Assembly (NCBI RefSeq): GCF_000346465.2
Contig: NC_034009.1
Location: forward strand, 26,973,643-27,037,642
Direction: 5' to 3'
From: Prunus persica
Lineage: Eukaryota > Streptophyta > Magnoliopsida > Rosales > Rosaceae
Length of the DNA stretch: 64,000 bases
Under the pieces are notes generated by a model that searched no databases, had not been told where the DNA came from, and saw only the letters and a list, made by a program, of their open reading frames with translations. The position numbers and the translations under genes were made by a program. Shown here piece after piece: positions 11,320 to 21,936 of the stretch (position 1 is its first letter; every line of letters starts with the position of its first letter).

Positions 11320-12498
11320 GTCGGATTACTGGACACTCTCAAAGTCTCCAGTCTTTTGACCCTCTTTTCAAACGAAAGACCAAAAACTAAATTAAATAAT
11401 TAAAAAAGAAAAAGGAATGAAAATGTAAAGAAAGGAAAGGACGGTGTTTTCTTCGGTAAATAAATAAATAATAATTGCATTTTATCACATATTTGCAAGA
11501 GACATAATTAAAGTTGCACATAAAATTATTTATGAAAAGAAAAAGAAAAAGAAAAATTGCACCATAAAAAGATAAGGGCCGAGGTCTCCTAAAGCCCACC
11601 AAAGATAATACAAGGCCCAAACAACAAAGTCAAAGTCAAAATCAAGTGAAAAGAGACAGCAGCAGGAGCAGCCCAACGTTGGCGGTTCGAGCTTTCTTTA
11701 CGCCAAGAAATGAAAACTTGGCTTCAAGCCTTCATCAAATAATTAATTATAGGGAGTCTGATTTGGCTGTGTGACGTGTCTCTCTGCCTTGATTTGAGTT
11801 AAAAGCTTATGGTTACTTCATAAATTATTCTGTTTTCTTAATTATACAAAAAGCATATGAAATTGTTGAGAATTCCTTTCGTGGGATAGATTTTTTCCGG
11901 CGAATTGTGTTCTTTCTCGACAAATATATAATACTATAAACCTCTCCAATACCTATAACCAATTGATTTTGAATTGTTCAAAATTTGAAAAACGCACACA
12001 TCCATAGTCTACCAACTGAATATTGTGTGAGATAAAAATTAATTCATATTATTATTACAGACAAGTAAATAATTTCTTCCAGCCAGCCCTACTTACAGTC
12101 CATCCTAGATGTGAAGATTGAGCGGAAAAATTAAATGGATCGGCTGTCATATATGCTCATGATCAGGTATCCAAGATAGTTGCCCAGCGGAAGGAGAAAT
12201 TATAAAGAATGACTTTGTAACATATAATTATATATGGAAAATTTTGAAACACAGATATGTTTTTATTGAGAGGACTCAATTAGGCTACTCAAATCTTCAC
12301 ACATATCATAGGTCGAAATGAGCTTCTGTATCAATTGAGCTACTCATATATGATACAAAACGACATTAATATATGTTCATTGTGGTACATGCAAATGGAA
12401 TTTCAGATCTCTACCTGTTGTTGCCTTTAAAGAAATGCACACCATTGGTATATACAGTCAGGATCAACAACCATAGACGTCTTTGATATTTAACTCAA

Positions 12499-12564
<66 letters not shown>

Positions 12565-13066
12565 TTGAACGTACATGATATGTATATTGAATGTTCTTCT
12601 TTTTTTTCTTTTTTTACAGCACAAGCACACAACACAAAGAACACAAGGAACACAAGGAACACAAAGAACACAAACACAAATGATAGGATCCTATTATTCA
12701 ATCAACTAAACCAAAGCCCAAACATACTTACTAGGTATATATGAGTCCCGAGACTCTCACGAATTCAATTCAGATCGATATACCAACAAAATTAAAAAAG
12801 CAAATCATTGTACAAACAGACGTACGAAAGCACTCAAACTTGTGTAGATTTGCTTGATGCAGCAAACAATCGGACCACAACGCTTCAATTCCCCAAGAGA
12901 TAGATGAAGAAGAGAGAAGAAACTAACATCAAAATCTGCTGCTAGCATATATCGAGATCCAAGAAGAAGATCTTGACCCTAGCTAACCCTTCGATCGGTA
13001 TTCAGAATAGATTACTGGAAACGGATGGTAGGTAGGGTTTCTTCTTCTTGAGTGAACCCATCTTCT
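11320..13066. other. Intergenic DNA with a long GA microsatellite
   Basis: AT-rich spacer. The only clear structure is the (GA)n tract at about 12502-12562, followed by an A-rich stretch with CACAA(G)GAACA-like short repeats at 12630-12680. Open frames across the tract encode only Leu-Ser repeats and are artefacts. Confidence 0.6.
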
Positions 13067-13255
13067 CTAGTCTAAATCTAACGGCCTAGCTTGCTCTTTA
13101 GTCTTCTTTCGCTTTCTTCTCGGTTTGATCTTCGAGGTGGAGGGTGGTTTTGGTGGGGTTGGCGGGTGGCTTGAGAAGGAGTAGGAGTAGCAGTGGTGAT
13201 GGCGATGATGAGGAGACTGAGGGGCTAATGATGAGAGGAAGAGAGAAGAAGACAT
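13067..13255 (-). CDS. Possible small basic protein, unrecognised
   Basis: A 62-residue frame rich in Ser, His and Pro, with a basic KIKPRRKRKKTK stretch. I do not recognise it and see no signal peptide or known short-peptide motif. The surrounding composition is GC-richer than its flanks and codon use is not obviously random. It could be a short protein, the first exon of a longer gene, or part of a non-coding transcript. Confidence 0.2.
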   Translation of the reverse strand: MSSSLFLSSLAPQSPHHRHHHCYSYSFSSHPPTPPKPPSTSKIKPRRKRKKTKEQARPLDLD

Positions 13256-13259
13256 GATG

Positions 13260-14402
13260 ATTAAAACCGCTGTGCAGCTAGCTGGTTATTGTTTTTTTTT
13301 TTTTTTTTTGGCTTTGAAGGGAGTGAAGAAGAGATTTCTATACAGTTTCAAGAGAACTGGATTTGATGGCTAATATTGCTTCTTCCACATGGAGATAATT
13401 ATCACAAAGCTATACCATCATTCTGCCTTTCTCTCTTTTCTCTCTCCCCAAAACCCCAGAAAGTCCTAACCTAATAAGCCTTTGTACTTCTACCACCTAA
13501 AAGCGAGGCGGTGGAATTTGACTGTGCACAAAGAGAGAGTAGGGCACCAGTGAAATATTATCTATACTATCTTCTTCTTTTTCTTCTTTTTCTTTTTTCC
13601 CCTAAAAAATACTCTCCATATATTATTTTTATTAAAAGGGATGTTGAATTTAAACTCGACATCTCTTCCAACTTTGGCAATAGAAATTTCACGGGCCTAG
13701 CTAATAGTTAATTTGTAAAAATATATGATTGAGGATTGTTTATTTACTTGCAAAGAAAAAAACATTTATATAGTATGTTTGTTTATAAAGTGTTACTATA
13801 TACCCACGGAAGTGCTATCCATTCTCTTACATGCGTGAAAATAAGAGTACATTTAAATTATAGAAGGGGTAATACTAGACAGTGGCGGATCGGGAATTCT
13901 TAGGTCAAGGAGTCTTAATGTAAAATTGTCGAAATTTTTCCTACAAAGAAAATAACACTGGCGTAGAGGTAGTGGTGGAGGTTGAGAGGTTGAGGCTCCT
14001 ATGGTTGTGAGATATTAATTTGGGAATGAAAGGGGTTTGGGGATGTGCTGTGGAATCAAATAAATGGGAGGAGAGGAGGATGATATTTTGTTTGTTTGTT
14101 TGTTTGTGTTTTTTTTTTTTTTTGTAAGTATGGCACCAGACGACGTAATTTTGAGGCCAGGTAAATTAAAAAAAAATTGAATGAGCCTTGGACCAAACGA
14201 CGTTGTTTGGCCAGGCCTTTTTTTAATAAATAAAAAAATTGGACGTTGCGCGCACCCAGCAGCACAAGGCAAGCCCACATGGGACTTTCATCGAGCACCT
14301 TATCTGCTGCTATCCAAGGGTTCGCTCATGGAGTCCACAGCCGGATTTCCGGCATCCCAAGGGGTCGTGCCACCCCTCTTGTCCCAAGGTGCATGCGCCG
14401 TT
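13260..14402. other. Intergenic DNA, no recognisable gene
   Basis: AT-rich spacer with a T-run at 13290-13309 and short GTTT repeats at 14088-14106. The AGTGGCGGATCGGGAATT motif near 13881 resembles the end of a common plant transposon family, but I could not find a matching opposite end. Confidence 0.4.
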
Positions 14403-14529
14403 AATGCTAGGCTTACCACATTTTTATAGCACATTGTGTACCACCTTTCTAATAGAGTTCTAGCCCACCAATACAATGAGGCCCACTTCTATTAGAGATG
14501 TGGTATAAAAATATGGTAAGCCTAGCATT
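14403..14529. mobile_element. Short hairpin MITE
   Basis: A 127-bp near-palindrome. Its left arm AATGCTAGGCTTACCACA pairs with the right arm TATGGTAAGCCTAGCATT, and the arms stay complementary for about 35 bases each around a short centre. It is non-coding, and its transcript would fold into one long hairpin. I cannot fix a target duplication. Confidence 0.7.
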
Positions 14530-14563
14530 TCCCTTACATAAATGGAAGGTACAAATTTAAAGC

Positions 14564-14599
<36 letters not shown>

Positions 14600-16402
14600 C
14601 AGATCATAGTGATCAACCTATAGTTTGTCTTTGCCTCAATCATGAGATGTTGATGGTGGCGACACTAATTACAAAATTTAATGATTGTGGTTAGGACCTT
14701 AGGAAGCTGAAAATAAGTATTTGGCCATGGAAAAGAGATCGACTATAGCTCAAGTTGATGATTTATGATTATGATGTCTTACGAAATTGATGCATTGCAT
14801 TAACAAATTAACTTTGCCTTTTCCTTTCATGTGACAAACTCGCCATATCTTTGTTGCCAAATTAACTTTGCCTTTCATCATGTTAACTTGCACCACTCAG
14901 TTTGCAAGTTTGCAGAAGCCAGTTATGTAAAAATGAAACTCTATAGCAATCAAGCAGATCAATTTTTTAGTGCAGCAATAAAAATGAGTCACTATATTTT
15001 GGCCTCATGATAACAATCTCTAATTTTATTTACGTTTGACGCTAATTGAGTAAAGTCATTTCTTTTAATTTACTCAATTTTTTCGATTCCAATTCTTTTT
15101 AGCTGTTTTCACCTAACGTTTGAAAAAGCCGCCTATATATGAAATCATGGTTAGTGCAATGACCTGTTACAAGACTCATAATTCATCACTGATAAGTATT
15201 TCTGTATCGATAAAAAATAAAAAACACAATCCTTTTCCTTTCCGCTTGCTAGGTATAGCTTCTACTAAGTTTGAACTTGAGCAAAGCATTGGAATAAGGT
15301 TAGCTTCTACAATGTCACCACATTTGACTGAAGTTTAGAGGTCAATAAACGTCACGATTCACGAACAATAATGCAGAGGGAGCATATGATTAGTTCTTCA
15401 TGGATCATAGATATAGCACATGAGTTTTGGTCAATTTTTAAAATCTTGCATAGCTAGAAGAAGGAGATATCATCATGTCAATCCATTTACTTTGCCAATG
15501 GTCATGATTATGATTCCATTTTCTGGGGCAACCCAAAAGGTCATACTTTTTTGGAATCAAAGTTAATTCTTTTCATAAATTGGGGGAGCCATGTAGAGTA
15601 CTGTACCAACACCCACCAAGTTGGGCTCCACAACAAATTTACTCAAACCCAACCCTTTCTTTCTTTCTTTCTTTCTTTCTTCAACTCTAAAACGAGTCAA
15701 AACCAAAAGGCTACATTTTCACTCTCAATTTGACTTCTCCATTGTTGACCCAAAAAAAATAATTTTGACTTCTCAATAAGAACAGCCAACAAGATTGAGA
15801 CACGTGCCATATGTCATCATCACCTCCCTCAATCAATTGGAGAAAAGTATTGTCTGTAACTTTCTGTGTGACATTTACTGTTTTACTGCTTATAAACTAT
15901 AATATTACCCTACCCCTTACGTTACATTACGGCAGAACAGAAGAACTCTTTTTTTCTTTTTTTTTCTTTTTTTTCTTTTTTGTTACTTATCATGTAAAAT
16001 TTTCTTGGTAGATTTGGAGGTGGGTCTCAATCTTTCTTCATTCCAGGATAAAGAGAGGAATTTGCGGTGCAATGAGAATGTTGCGTTAAAGCTGGAAAAT
16101 GATTGTAATGTTGCGTCCTACAGAGAGAAAGAGAGGATAACGTAGGAAGTGGGACTAGGAAGCAGCTAGCTAGGGACCAAAACCTAAAGTCAAACTACTT
16201 GTTGACTTTCCTAACATTACCTTTTCTTTCTTTCTTTTGTGTCGGCTTTCTAGAATGTCCAAAAGTTTTCTCAAATAAGTCCGAAACTTAAAATCCCAAT
16301 GTTTGGGCCGTAATGAACTTGACCCACCAATCTACTGAGCCCGGCTCAGGTTTCCAAATCAACAAACCCAAATAAAATGTGCAAAAATGTACAAAAATCT
16401 TA
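14530..16402. other. Intergenic DNA; one weak ORF at 15811-16011
   Basis: Spacer with a (TA)n tract at about 14572-14596 and a (TTTC)n run at 15657-15680. The plus frame from 15811 starts MSSSPPSINWRKVLSVTFCV and contains one hydrophobic helix, so it could be a signal-anchor first exon. After residue 50 it runs into low-complexity TTTTC sequence and no second exon is visible, so I do not call it a gene. Confidence 0.4.
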
Positions 16403-16760
16403 GGGCCTGTTTGGTATCCTGCTAAAACAAATGAACTCAAAGATCATGAATTTTTTTTTTTATTTTATAACCATGAGTTTTTAAAAATTTATTTTAAGAG
16501 AAGAGAGGGAGGAAAGAGAGCTCTAGGAGACCAGGGTGCAAAACTAGTAGGTGTTGACGACGAGATTTGGGAGCAGGGTAGGGTCGGGCTTGGGGGAGAG
16601 AGAGAGAGATGTAAAACTTCACTTTTTTGTTTTTAAAATTGGGTATTTTTTAAGTTGTTTTTTAGTTAGGCTTTTGAAAAATGGGCTTAACCAAATACGA
16701 ATTATGGGCATTGGACTAAAAAATTATTTTTTAGTTTGAAAAAAGGGATCCAAATAGGAC
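16403..16760. mobile_element. Decayed Harbinger-like element
   Basis: The left end GGGCCTGTTTGGTATCC and the right end GGGATCCAAATAGGAC are imperfect inverted repeats of the GGGCCYGTTTGG type seen in plant PIF/Harbinger or hAT MITEs. The target duplication is not clear, so the boundaries are approximate. Confidence 0.35.
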
Positions 16761-16970
16761 TTCAAATGACCCCTTAAATTTCTCTCCTGGAAATTATCAA
16801 AGATGATGATTGGTTCATTCATATATTACAAACGGGTAAAAACATAATTCCTCATTATCAATACTATTAACGGACGAATTTATATATAACGGATTAAGAC
16901 ATAATCACACACATAACACAAGTATTTGAGTGGTTCACTCATAATGGGGCTACATTCACTATAATTTATA

Positions 16971-17332
16971 GGGTATACTGCCGAATTACCCCCTGAACTT
17001 GTACATAAATATCAATTTACCCCTTGACCTTTTTTTTTAGTAAATTAAGGGCTCGAATTAAATTTTATTCTCAATGTTACCCCTGCCGTCTAAATCATCA
17101 ACATTTCATTCAATTTGCCGTTAAAGATGAGGGCAAATTGGTAATTTCATATGTAAAACATAATTAAATACTGTAAAATAAAATAGTATGACATATAAAA
17201 TTAAAAAATAATTTTAATAAACAGAGGAGTGGGACCCACCCACCCTTTCTTCTCTCTCTCTGTGTGTGTGTGTGTGCAACTAAATCTCTTCTTCCCTCTC
17301 TCCCTACGATTCCCTCTCGATCGATCTCTCTG

Positions 17333-17384
<52 letters not shown>

Positions 17385-18210
17385 ATGCGACCAAACCCAT
17401 CAGCCCCCCACCCTCCAAACAGCCCCAATTTTTTATTTTTTATTTTTAGATCTTGAATCCATTGATGAGTTGTGCAATTTGGGATCAAGATTTTGGATGA
17501 AGGGGCAATGAACTTGTGAGGTGAAGAGGTCTGGACCTTTAAGGCTATGGGGGAAAATCATGGGGGAAAGGGCGCGAATGGGTTTGGGTTTGTGGGTAGG
17601 GATAGGGTTTTCTTTTTTGCAAATTTCGATCTCGTTCTCCCATGGCTGAATTTAATGAGGTTTGCCATTTGCAATTTTGTGCTTCTTTTTCTCTACTCTG
17701 CTCTATGTTTCTGCTTGGCACAAAGCCACACCAGTGGCTTATGGGAATTATCATGCTTCATGAAGCTCCAATGGCCGTTTGAATTTGAGAGGTTGGGTAA
17801 AGAGATTGAGGTGAGGCTGGTTGTGACTGCTAGGGGTTGGGAAAAGAGAGAGGAGGATTAAAAAATTTAGCCTTGCCGATCTCTTTTATGCAAATTCCGA
17901 TTTCATTCTTCCTGGCTGGTTGTAGTGAGGAGAGGTGTGATGGCGATGGTGGGGAAGAAAGTTGATGGCTGCGGGGAGGTTTTTTTTCTTCTTTTTTTTT
18001 TTTTCCTCTTTTTTTTTTTTAAATTTTTTTCCCAAAAAAAATTATTTTTTAATTATTTAACTGAACATTGGATGAAATGTTGAGAATTTGGACGGCAAGG
18101 GGGAAATTGAGAATAAAATTTAGTTTGAGTCCTTAATGTTTTGAAAAAAAAGGTCAGGGGGTAAATTGATAATTAGGTACAAGTTCAGGGGGCATTTTGG
18201 CAGTATACCC
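16971..18210. mobile_element. Non-autonomous Mutator-like element (MULE)
   Basis: A 1240-bp element with long inverted ends that start GGGTATACTGCC. They continue through CCCCCTGAACTTGTAC and CAATTTACCCC for more than 100 bp. A perfect 9-bp duplication TAATTTATA flanks it at 16962-16970 and 18211-18219, diagnostic of Mutator-superfamily insertion. The interior contains a TG/CT microsatellite (17257-17380) and no transposase. The flanks rejoin into sequence that looks like an older repeat, so the insertion is nested. Confidence 0.88.
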
Positions 18211-18219
18211 TAATTTATA

Positions 18220-19441
18220 ATTTTGTATTTGTATTTGAATATAGAGATTACATTGTCCATGAGAGATATATAGGGAGAAAGGCTTGAGAGCTCTAGCAAA
18301 AGAGAAATAGAGAGCTTGGGAGAGCTTTGGACAGCTCTTGGAGAAGTGAAGAAGTAGCAGCCGATTCTCCCTTGCTTGAAGGTGGCGGGTTCCCTTTTAT
18401 AATCCAAGTTGGAATAGACAAGGTTGATTGATGGCTAGGACTTTTGCATGCCTCCCCTTAATTTGGGGTCTTGGGCATTGAGAAGGCTTTTGCATGGCTC
18501 CCTTTGATTTGGGGTCTTGGGCATTGAGAATACATAGGAGGTGGCATGGTTACTCCTTAGTTGGTGGGATGTGAGGTATGACAAGCAAAAGTTATCCCTT
18601 GATATTTGAGATTTGCTTAAGAGGGAGGTGAGGTCAACATGGTCTCAACAGATACTTTATGTATTTGATGATGTAAAATAGAAAAATTGATAATATGATC
18701 ATTAAATTATAAATGTTACTATCTGAACCATGGAAATTTGTCTGCGTGCATGATCATTTGTAATCTTAGCTCGGATAACTGACCCACTAACTTCAATTAC
18801 ATCATATATAAACAAAGAATTATGAGAAGAGGCGCGTACCAGATAATCGAATGGTAAAGGTTTAAAGAACTAGACATGACATATAAAAAGCATCCTTTAA
18901 ACATTATTAATTTGATTTGTTCAACCAAAAAAAAAAAAAATTGATTTGATTTGAAACATTTATGTTAGGTAACGATTGGATAAAGTCACATAATTCTTTT
19001 CAACAGGCAGAGTTGACAAATTGTGCACCTTTCAAAACACCATTAGGATATACAAAGGTTAGGTACGTCCAAGTTTAGGTTGAAAAGTGGTGATATTAAT
19101 TATTTTCATCTTGTGACTTTCTCAACTTTAAGTGTATTAAAGTATTTAATAATAATAATATATATATGGAAAAGCTTTGAATCAAAGAGAAATATTGTCT
19201 TACGAAAGCATTTCATTGGCTGTGGTACGGATTACGAAAGCGTTTAAGACAAATATTATCCATTGAAATTGAAATATTGTCTCCCAAACTTCCATCTTCT
19301 ATATTTCCAGATGATGACTTCAAACCTAACTTGTGTTACTTGTTTAATTTTGAGAGGTATTTTTTCCTTTTGTTACCAAATTAATTTGAAGAGCTATTTG
19401 TGGAGGAAGGTTTGTTGCTCACCAACTCCAAACATTAAAAT
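18220..19441. other. Repeat-like spacer with a 47-bp tandem duplication
   Basis: 18220-18660 resembles LTR or other repeat sequence. It includes two tandem ~47-bp copies (18439-18484 and 18486-18530) sharing TTGGGGTCTTGGGCATTGAGAA-type sequence. The remainder is AT-rich with no recognisable gene. Confidence 0.4.
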
Positions 19442-19507
19442 CTGAGGTCGGCCAGATTTTGAACATGCGGTCCCGAGAAGCATAGAAGAGAAAAGAGCCA
19501 TCGTTCG
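19442..19507 (-). pseudogene. JINGUBANG-like WD40 exon fragment
   Basis: The minus strand reads SNDGSFLFYASRDRMFKIWP with no stop. This matches residues 213-235 of the intact WD40 protein encoded at 29539-30849 (SNDGSFLYSASWDRTFKIW), with a few substitutions. The intact gene's WD-blade Trp before DR is Arg here. Nothing of the gene is recognisable on either side, so it is a single-blade fragment left by duplication, retroposition or transposon capture. Confidence 0.75.
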
Positions 19508-20004
19508 ATGTTGTTAAGGTATGAGAAACATTTAGTTATAATGGGGATATCATTGTTTTGCTTTTTTGCATTCAATAATTATGTCATGTAGAAGTGTTAT
19601 CACGTGTATCATAGTGTTATTCTCCAAAAATAGCAAAATAGTAGTACCCTCGTTTCATAGAAGTCTTTCTCCTAAAACAGACAACCGTGACGATTTGTAA
19701 GTTAGGAAGTCAGTGTGTGGCCCACATGAAGTGACCTACGTGGTAAATAAATTGTTTAATTGGTTCAATAAATATTATTTCGAATAATTATATTGGTCAA
19801 ATAAAGAGAAGTAGTTTTCTGTTTTATTACCATGATGGGTGGTAATTGATTATGGGCTTCACTAGGAATCGGGTCCTCTCCGCCTAGTGCACATACTCAT
19901 CTTATGTGAACATTGATGAAAACACATATTAAGGTTTTGTAACGTGCAAAAATGCTAGAGAGAGAAACCTATTTCCTCTACACTTACGACCAACGGATCG
20001 CTCA

Positions 20005-20161
20005 AACAAATATCTTGATATGGTAGAAGACTAATCATTCAAGGTATGTATGTAATTTAAGTCTAATCGAATTTTCGCCTAATGCTATTGTGAAAATCAT
20101 GAAGTTCAAGATCTTGGATCATGGATTGAGTCTTATAGTTTTACCCAATATTAAGTTTACA
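20005..20161. mobile_element. LTR 3' end of a degraded retrotransposon, with primer-binding site
   Basis: This stretch is homologous to 27648-27808; both contain AATATGGTAGAAGACTAATCA-like sequence and end in CCCAATATTAA(A/G)TTTACA. Immediately after this copy (from 20164) comes TGGTATTA. With the MITE at 20172-20565 and one TSD removed, it reads TGGTATTAGAGTATGG. This fits the tRNA-iMet primer-binding site TGGTATCAGAGC of plant LTR retrotransposons, with a few mismatches. The 5' part of the LTR is not recognisable. Confidence 0.55.
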
Positions 20162-20171
20162 TGTGGTATTA

Positions 20172-20565
20172 GAGCACTTTCACCCATTTGTCATGGCAAA
20201 GGGCAAGGGCTGTTACTATTCACATGAATAGTGGCAACCATTGCAAAAGGTTGTGGTGTTTCCACCCATTGTCATGGCAACCACTATTCACATGAGATAT
20301 TATGAGAGGAATTTGTATAGAGTTTTGGTGTGAGAAATGAAGAATATGACTAAATATTTTTTTTAAATTTTCTGAAATTTTTAGTTTTTTAAAGATTTTT
20401 TATTTTATTTTTTACTTTTGTTGCTGACGTCAGCAAACCCAAGCTAGAGGTCAAGCTAGTTTGATCTGCGGGCTAGCCCAGTCTCGTAGGACCCACTGCT
20501 TGCCAGGACAAACTTGGCCCACTGGAAGCTGTTGCCAAGGCTGGAGGCTATGGCTGGACTTACTC
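20172..20565. mobile_element. PIF/Harbinger-like MITE inserted in a retrotransposon primer-binding site
   Basis: A 394-bp element with ends GAGCACTTTCACCC and GGCTGGACTTACTC and a TTA duplication at 20169-20171 and 20566-20568. The interior has repeats of TTGTCATGGCAA and CTATTCACATGA and no coding capacity. Confidence 0.6.
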
Positions 20566-20569
20566 TTAG

Positions 20570-21409
20570 AGTATGGTTAAGAACTCTCATGATTTTCCGT
20601 CATGGATGGTGTGATCTTTTAATTTAATTGAACCATAACAATTTTGTCATGATATGCTGTGATTTCGATTAAATTTCTTTGATCAAATAATTGCTGCATG
20701 TTTTGACGGTGGGTGAATGTTTAATATATGATATTATTTGACTTCCCTCAACGAATGAGTTACTTTTATGACCAATAGTGAATTAGGAATTTGTTACTGC
20801 TTTCAATTGTGATGACATTATGGGTTTATCTTATTTCAACCATGATGGTATGAGTTCATGTGCACTGTAACTAGCTATTGTCGACTCATAGAAACTATAG
20901 TATTCATTGCTTTGAATGACATCACGTGGCTATTGCAAGTGCAATATTTGCAGGTAGTAGGCACAATGTTTTATATGCACAACATCTACAATAAGCTTCT
21001 TAAACTATATTCTTAGCTAAAATTTAGAAAAGAATTAAAAAAACCTACCTCCAACCATGCTTTCTATCCAGCTCCTAAAATATGAAGACCTCTAGGAGCT
21101 CTTAAATATGAGGAGAGAGACAATACTCCTAGTGACTCCCTATAATTAAATGCTTCTATATTTAATATTATTTTAAGCATTTATTTAATGCTAACTATTT
21201 TTTATTATTGCTTTTATGTCTACACTTTATTCAAAAATTGAATTAAAATTTATTAAAAACATTTATGACTCTTTAAACTAGGGAGTATGGTTGGAGTTGA
21301 AATTTTATAGAGAGCCCCTAAAATAACTTTCTAGTGTTTTTAGCTAAATTTTAACTCAAAAGTAGAGAGTATGATTGTGGATGCTATAACCTAAGGGTTC
21401 TATGATATG
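20570..21409. other. Presumed retrotransposon internal remnant, no ORFs
   Basis: It continues directly from the reconstructed primer-binding site and has no gag or pol motif that I can see. A block at about 21010-21385 has weakly inverted AGCTAAAATTT / AGCTAAATTTTAA ends and may be another old MITE. Confidence 0.35.
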
Positions 21410-21776
21410 CATATATTATTTGAGGGACACCCCTTGTAGGGCCCACTCCAGATTGTATTTCACTAATCAAAACCGTCTATTTTGTAGATACTCATTCAAA
21501 GATCATCTCTACAAAAAATCACTTGAATCCGATATCATTTGATCATTCAATTGAGTTCTTGAAATTTTAGTACTTTCTTGAAACACCGTGTTCATTGATT
21601 TTGTAGGACACAATTAGATATCGAAAAGGTTTCCGATTTGTCTAATTTTTTGTAAGGATGATCTATGAATGAAGACCTAAAAAATAGATTGTTTGGATCG
21701 TTGAAAAAAAATTTATAGGGTACCCTAAAGGGCGTCCCTCAAATAAAATTATTTGAGGGATCCCTCAATAGAAGGG

Positions 21777-21781
<5 letters not shown>
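21410..21781. mobile_element. TIR element, family shared with 34866-35377 (copy 1, 5' truncated)
   Basis: The right end reads CCCTCAAATAAAATTATTTGAGGGATCCCTCAATAG. The left end keeps only the inner ATTATTTGAGGGAC part. The body (ATTTTGTAGATACTCATTCAAAGATCATCTCTA and onward) aligns along its length with the fuller copy at 34866-35377. An AT run follows directly. Confidence 0.6.
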
Positions 21782-21813
<32 letters not shown>

Positions 21814-21936
21814 TATGTCGAAAATTTTGTATTGTTTTTTCATTAATGAAGTCATATAAAAATATGAATGAATTTGTGTGTGTATAATGAATGAAATAGA
21901 AATTGTTTTATTTCTATATTAAAGTGCACCTACAGA

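Noticed and set aside
12495..12701. Leu-Ser repeat open frame across the GA tract
   Set aside because: It is produced entirely by the microsatellite and has no conserved flanks.
13881..14040. Transposon starting at AGTGGCGGATCGGGAATT
   Set aside because: No matching inverted end or target duplication could be found.
15811..16011. 66-residue frame with one hydrophobic helix
   Set aside because: It runs into a TTTTC low-complexity tract and no continuing exon is found.
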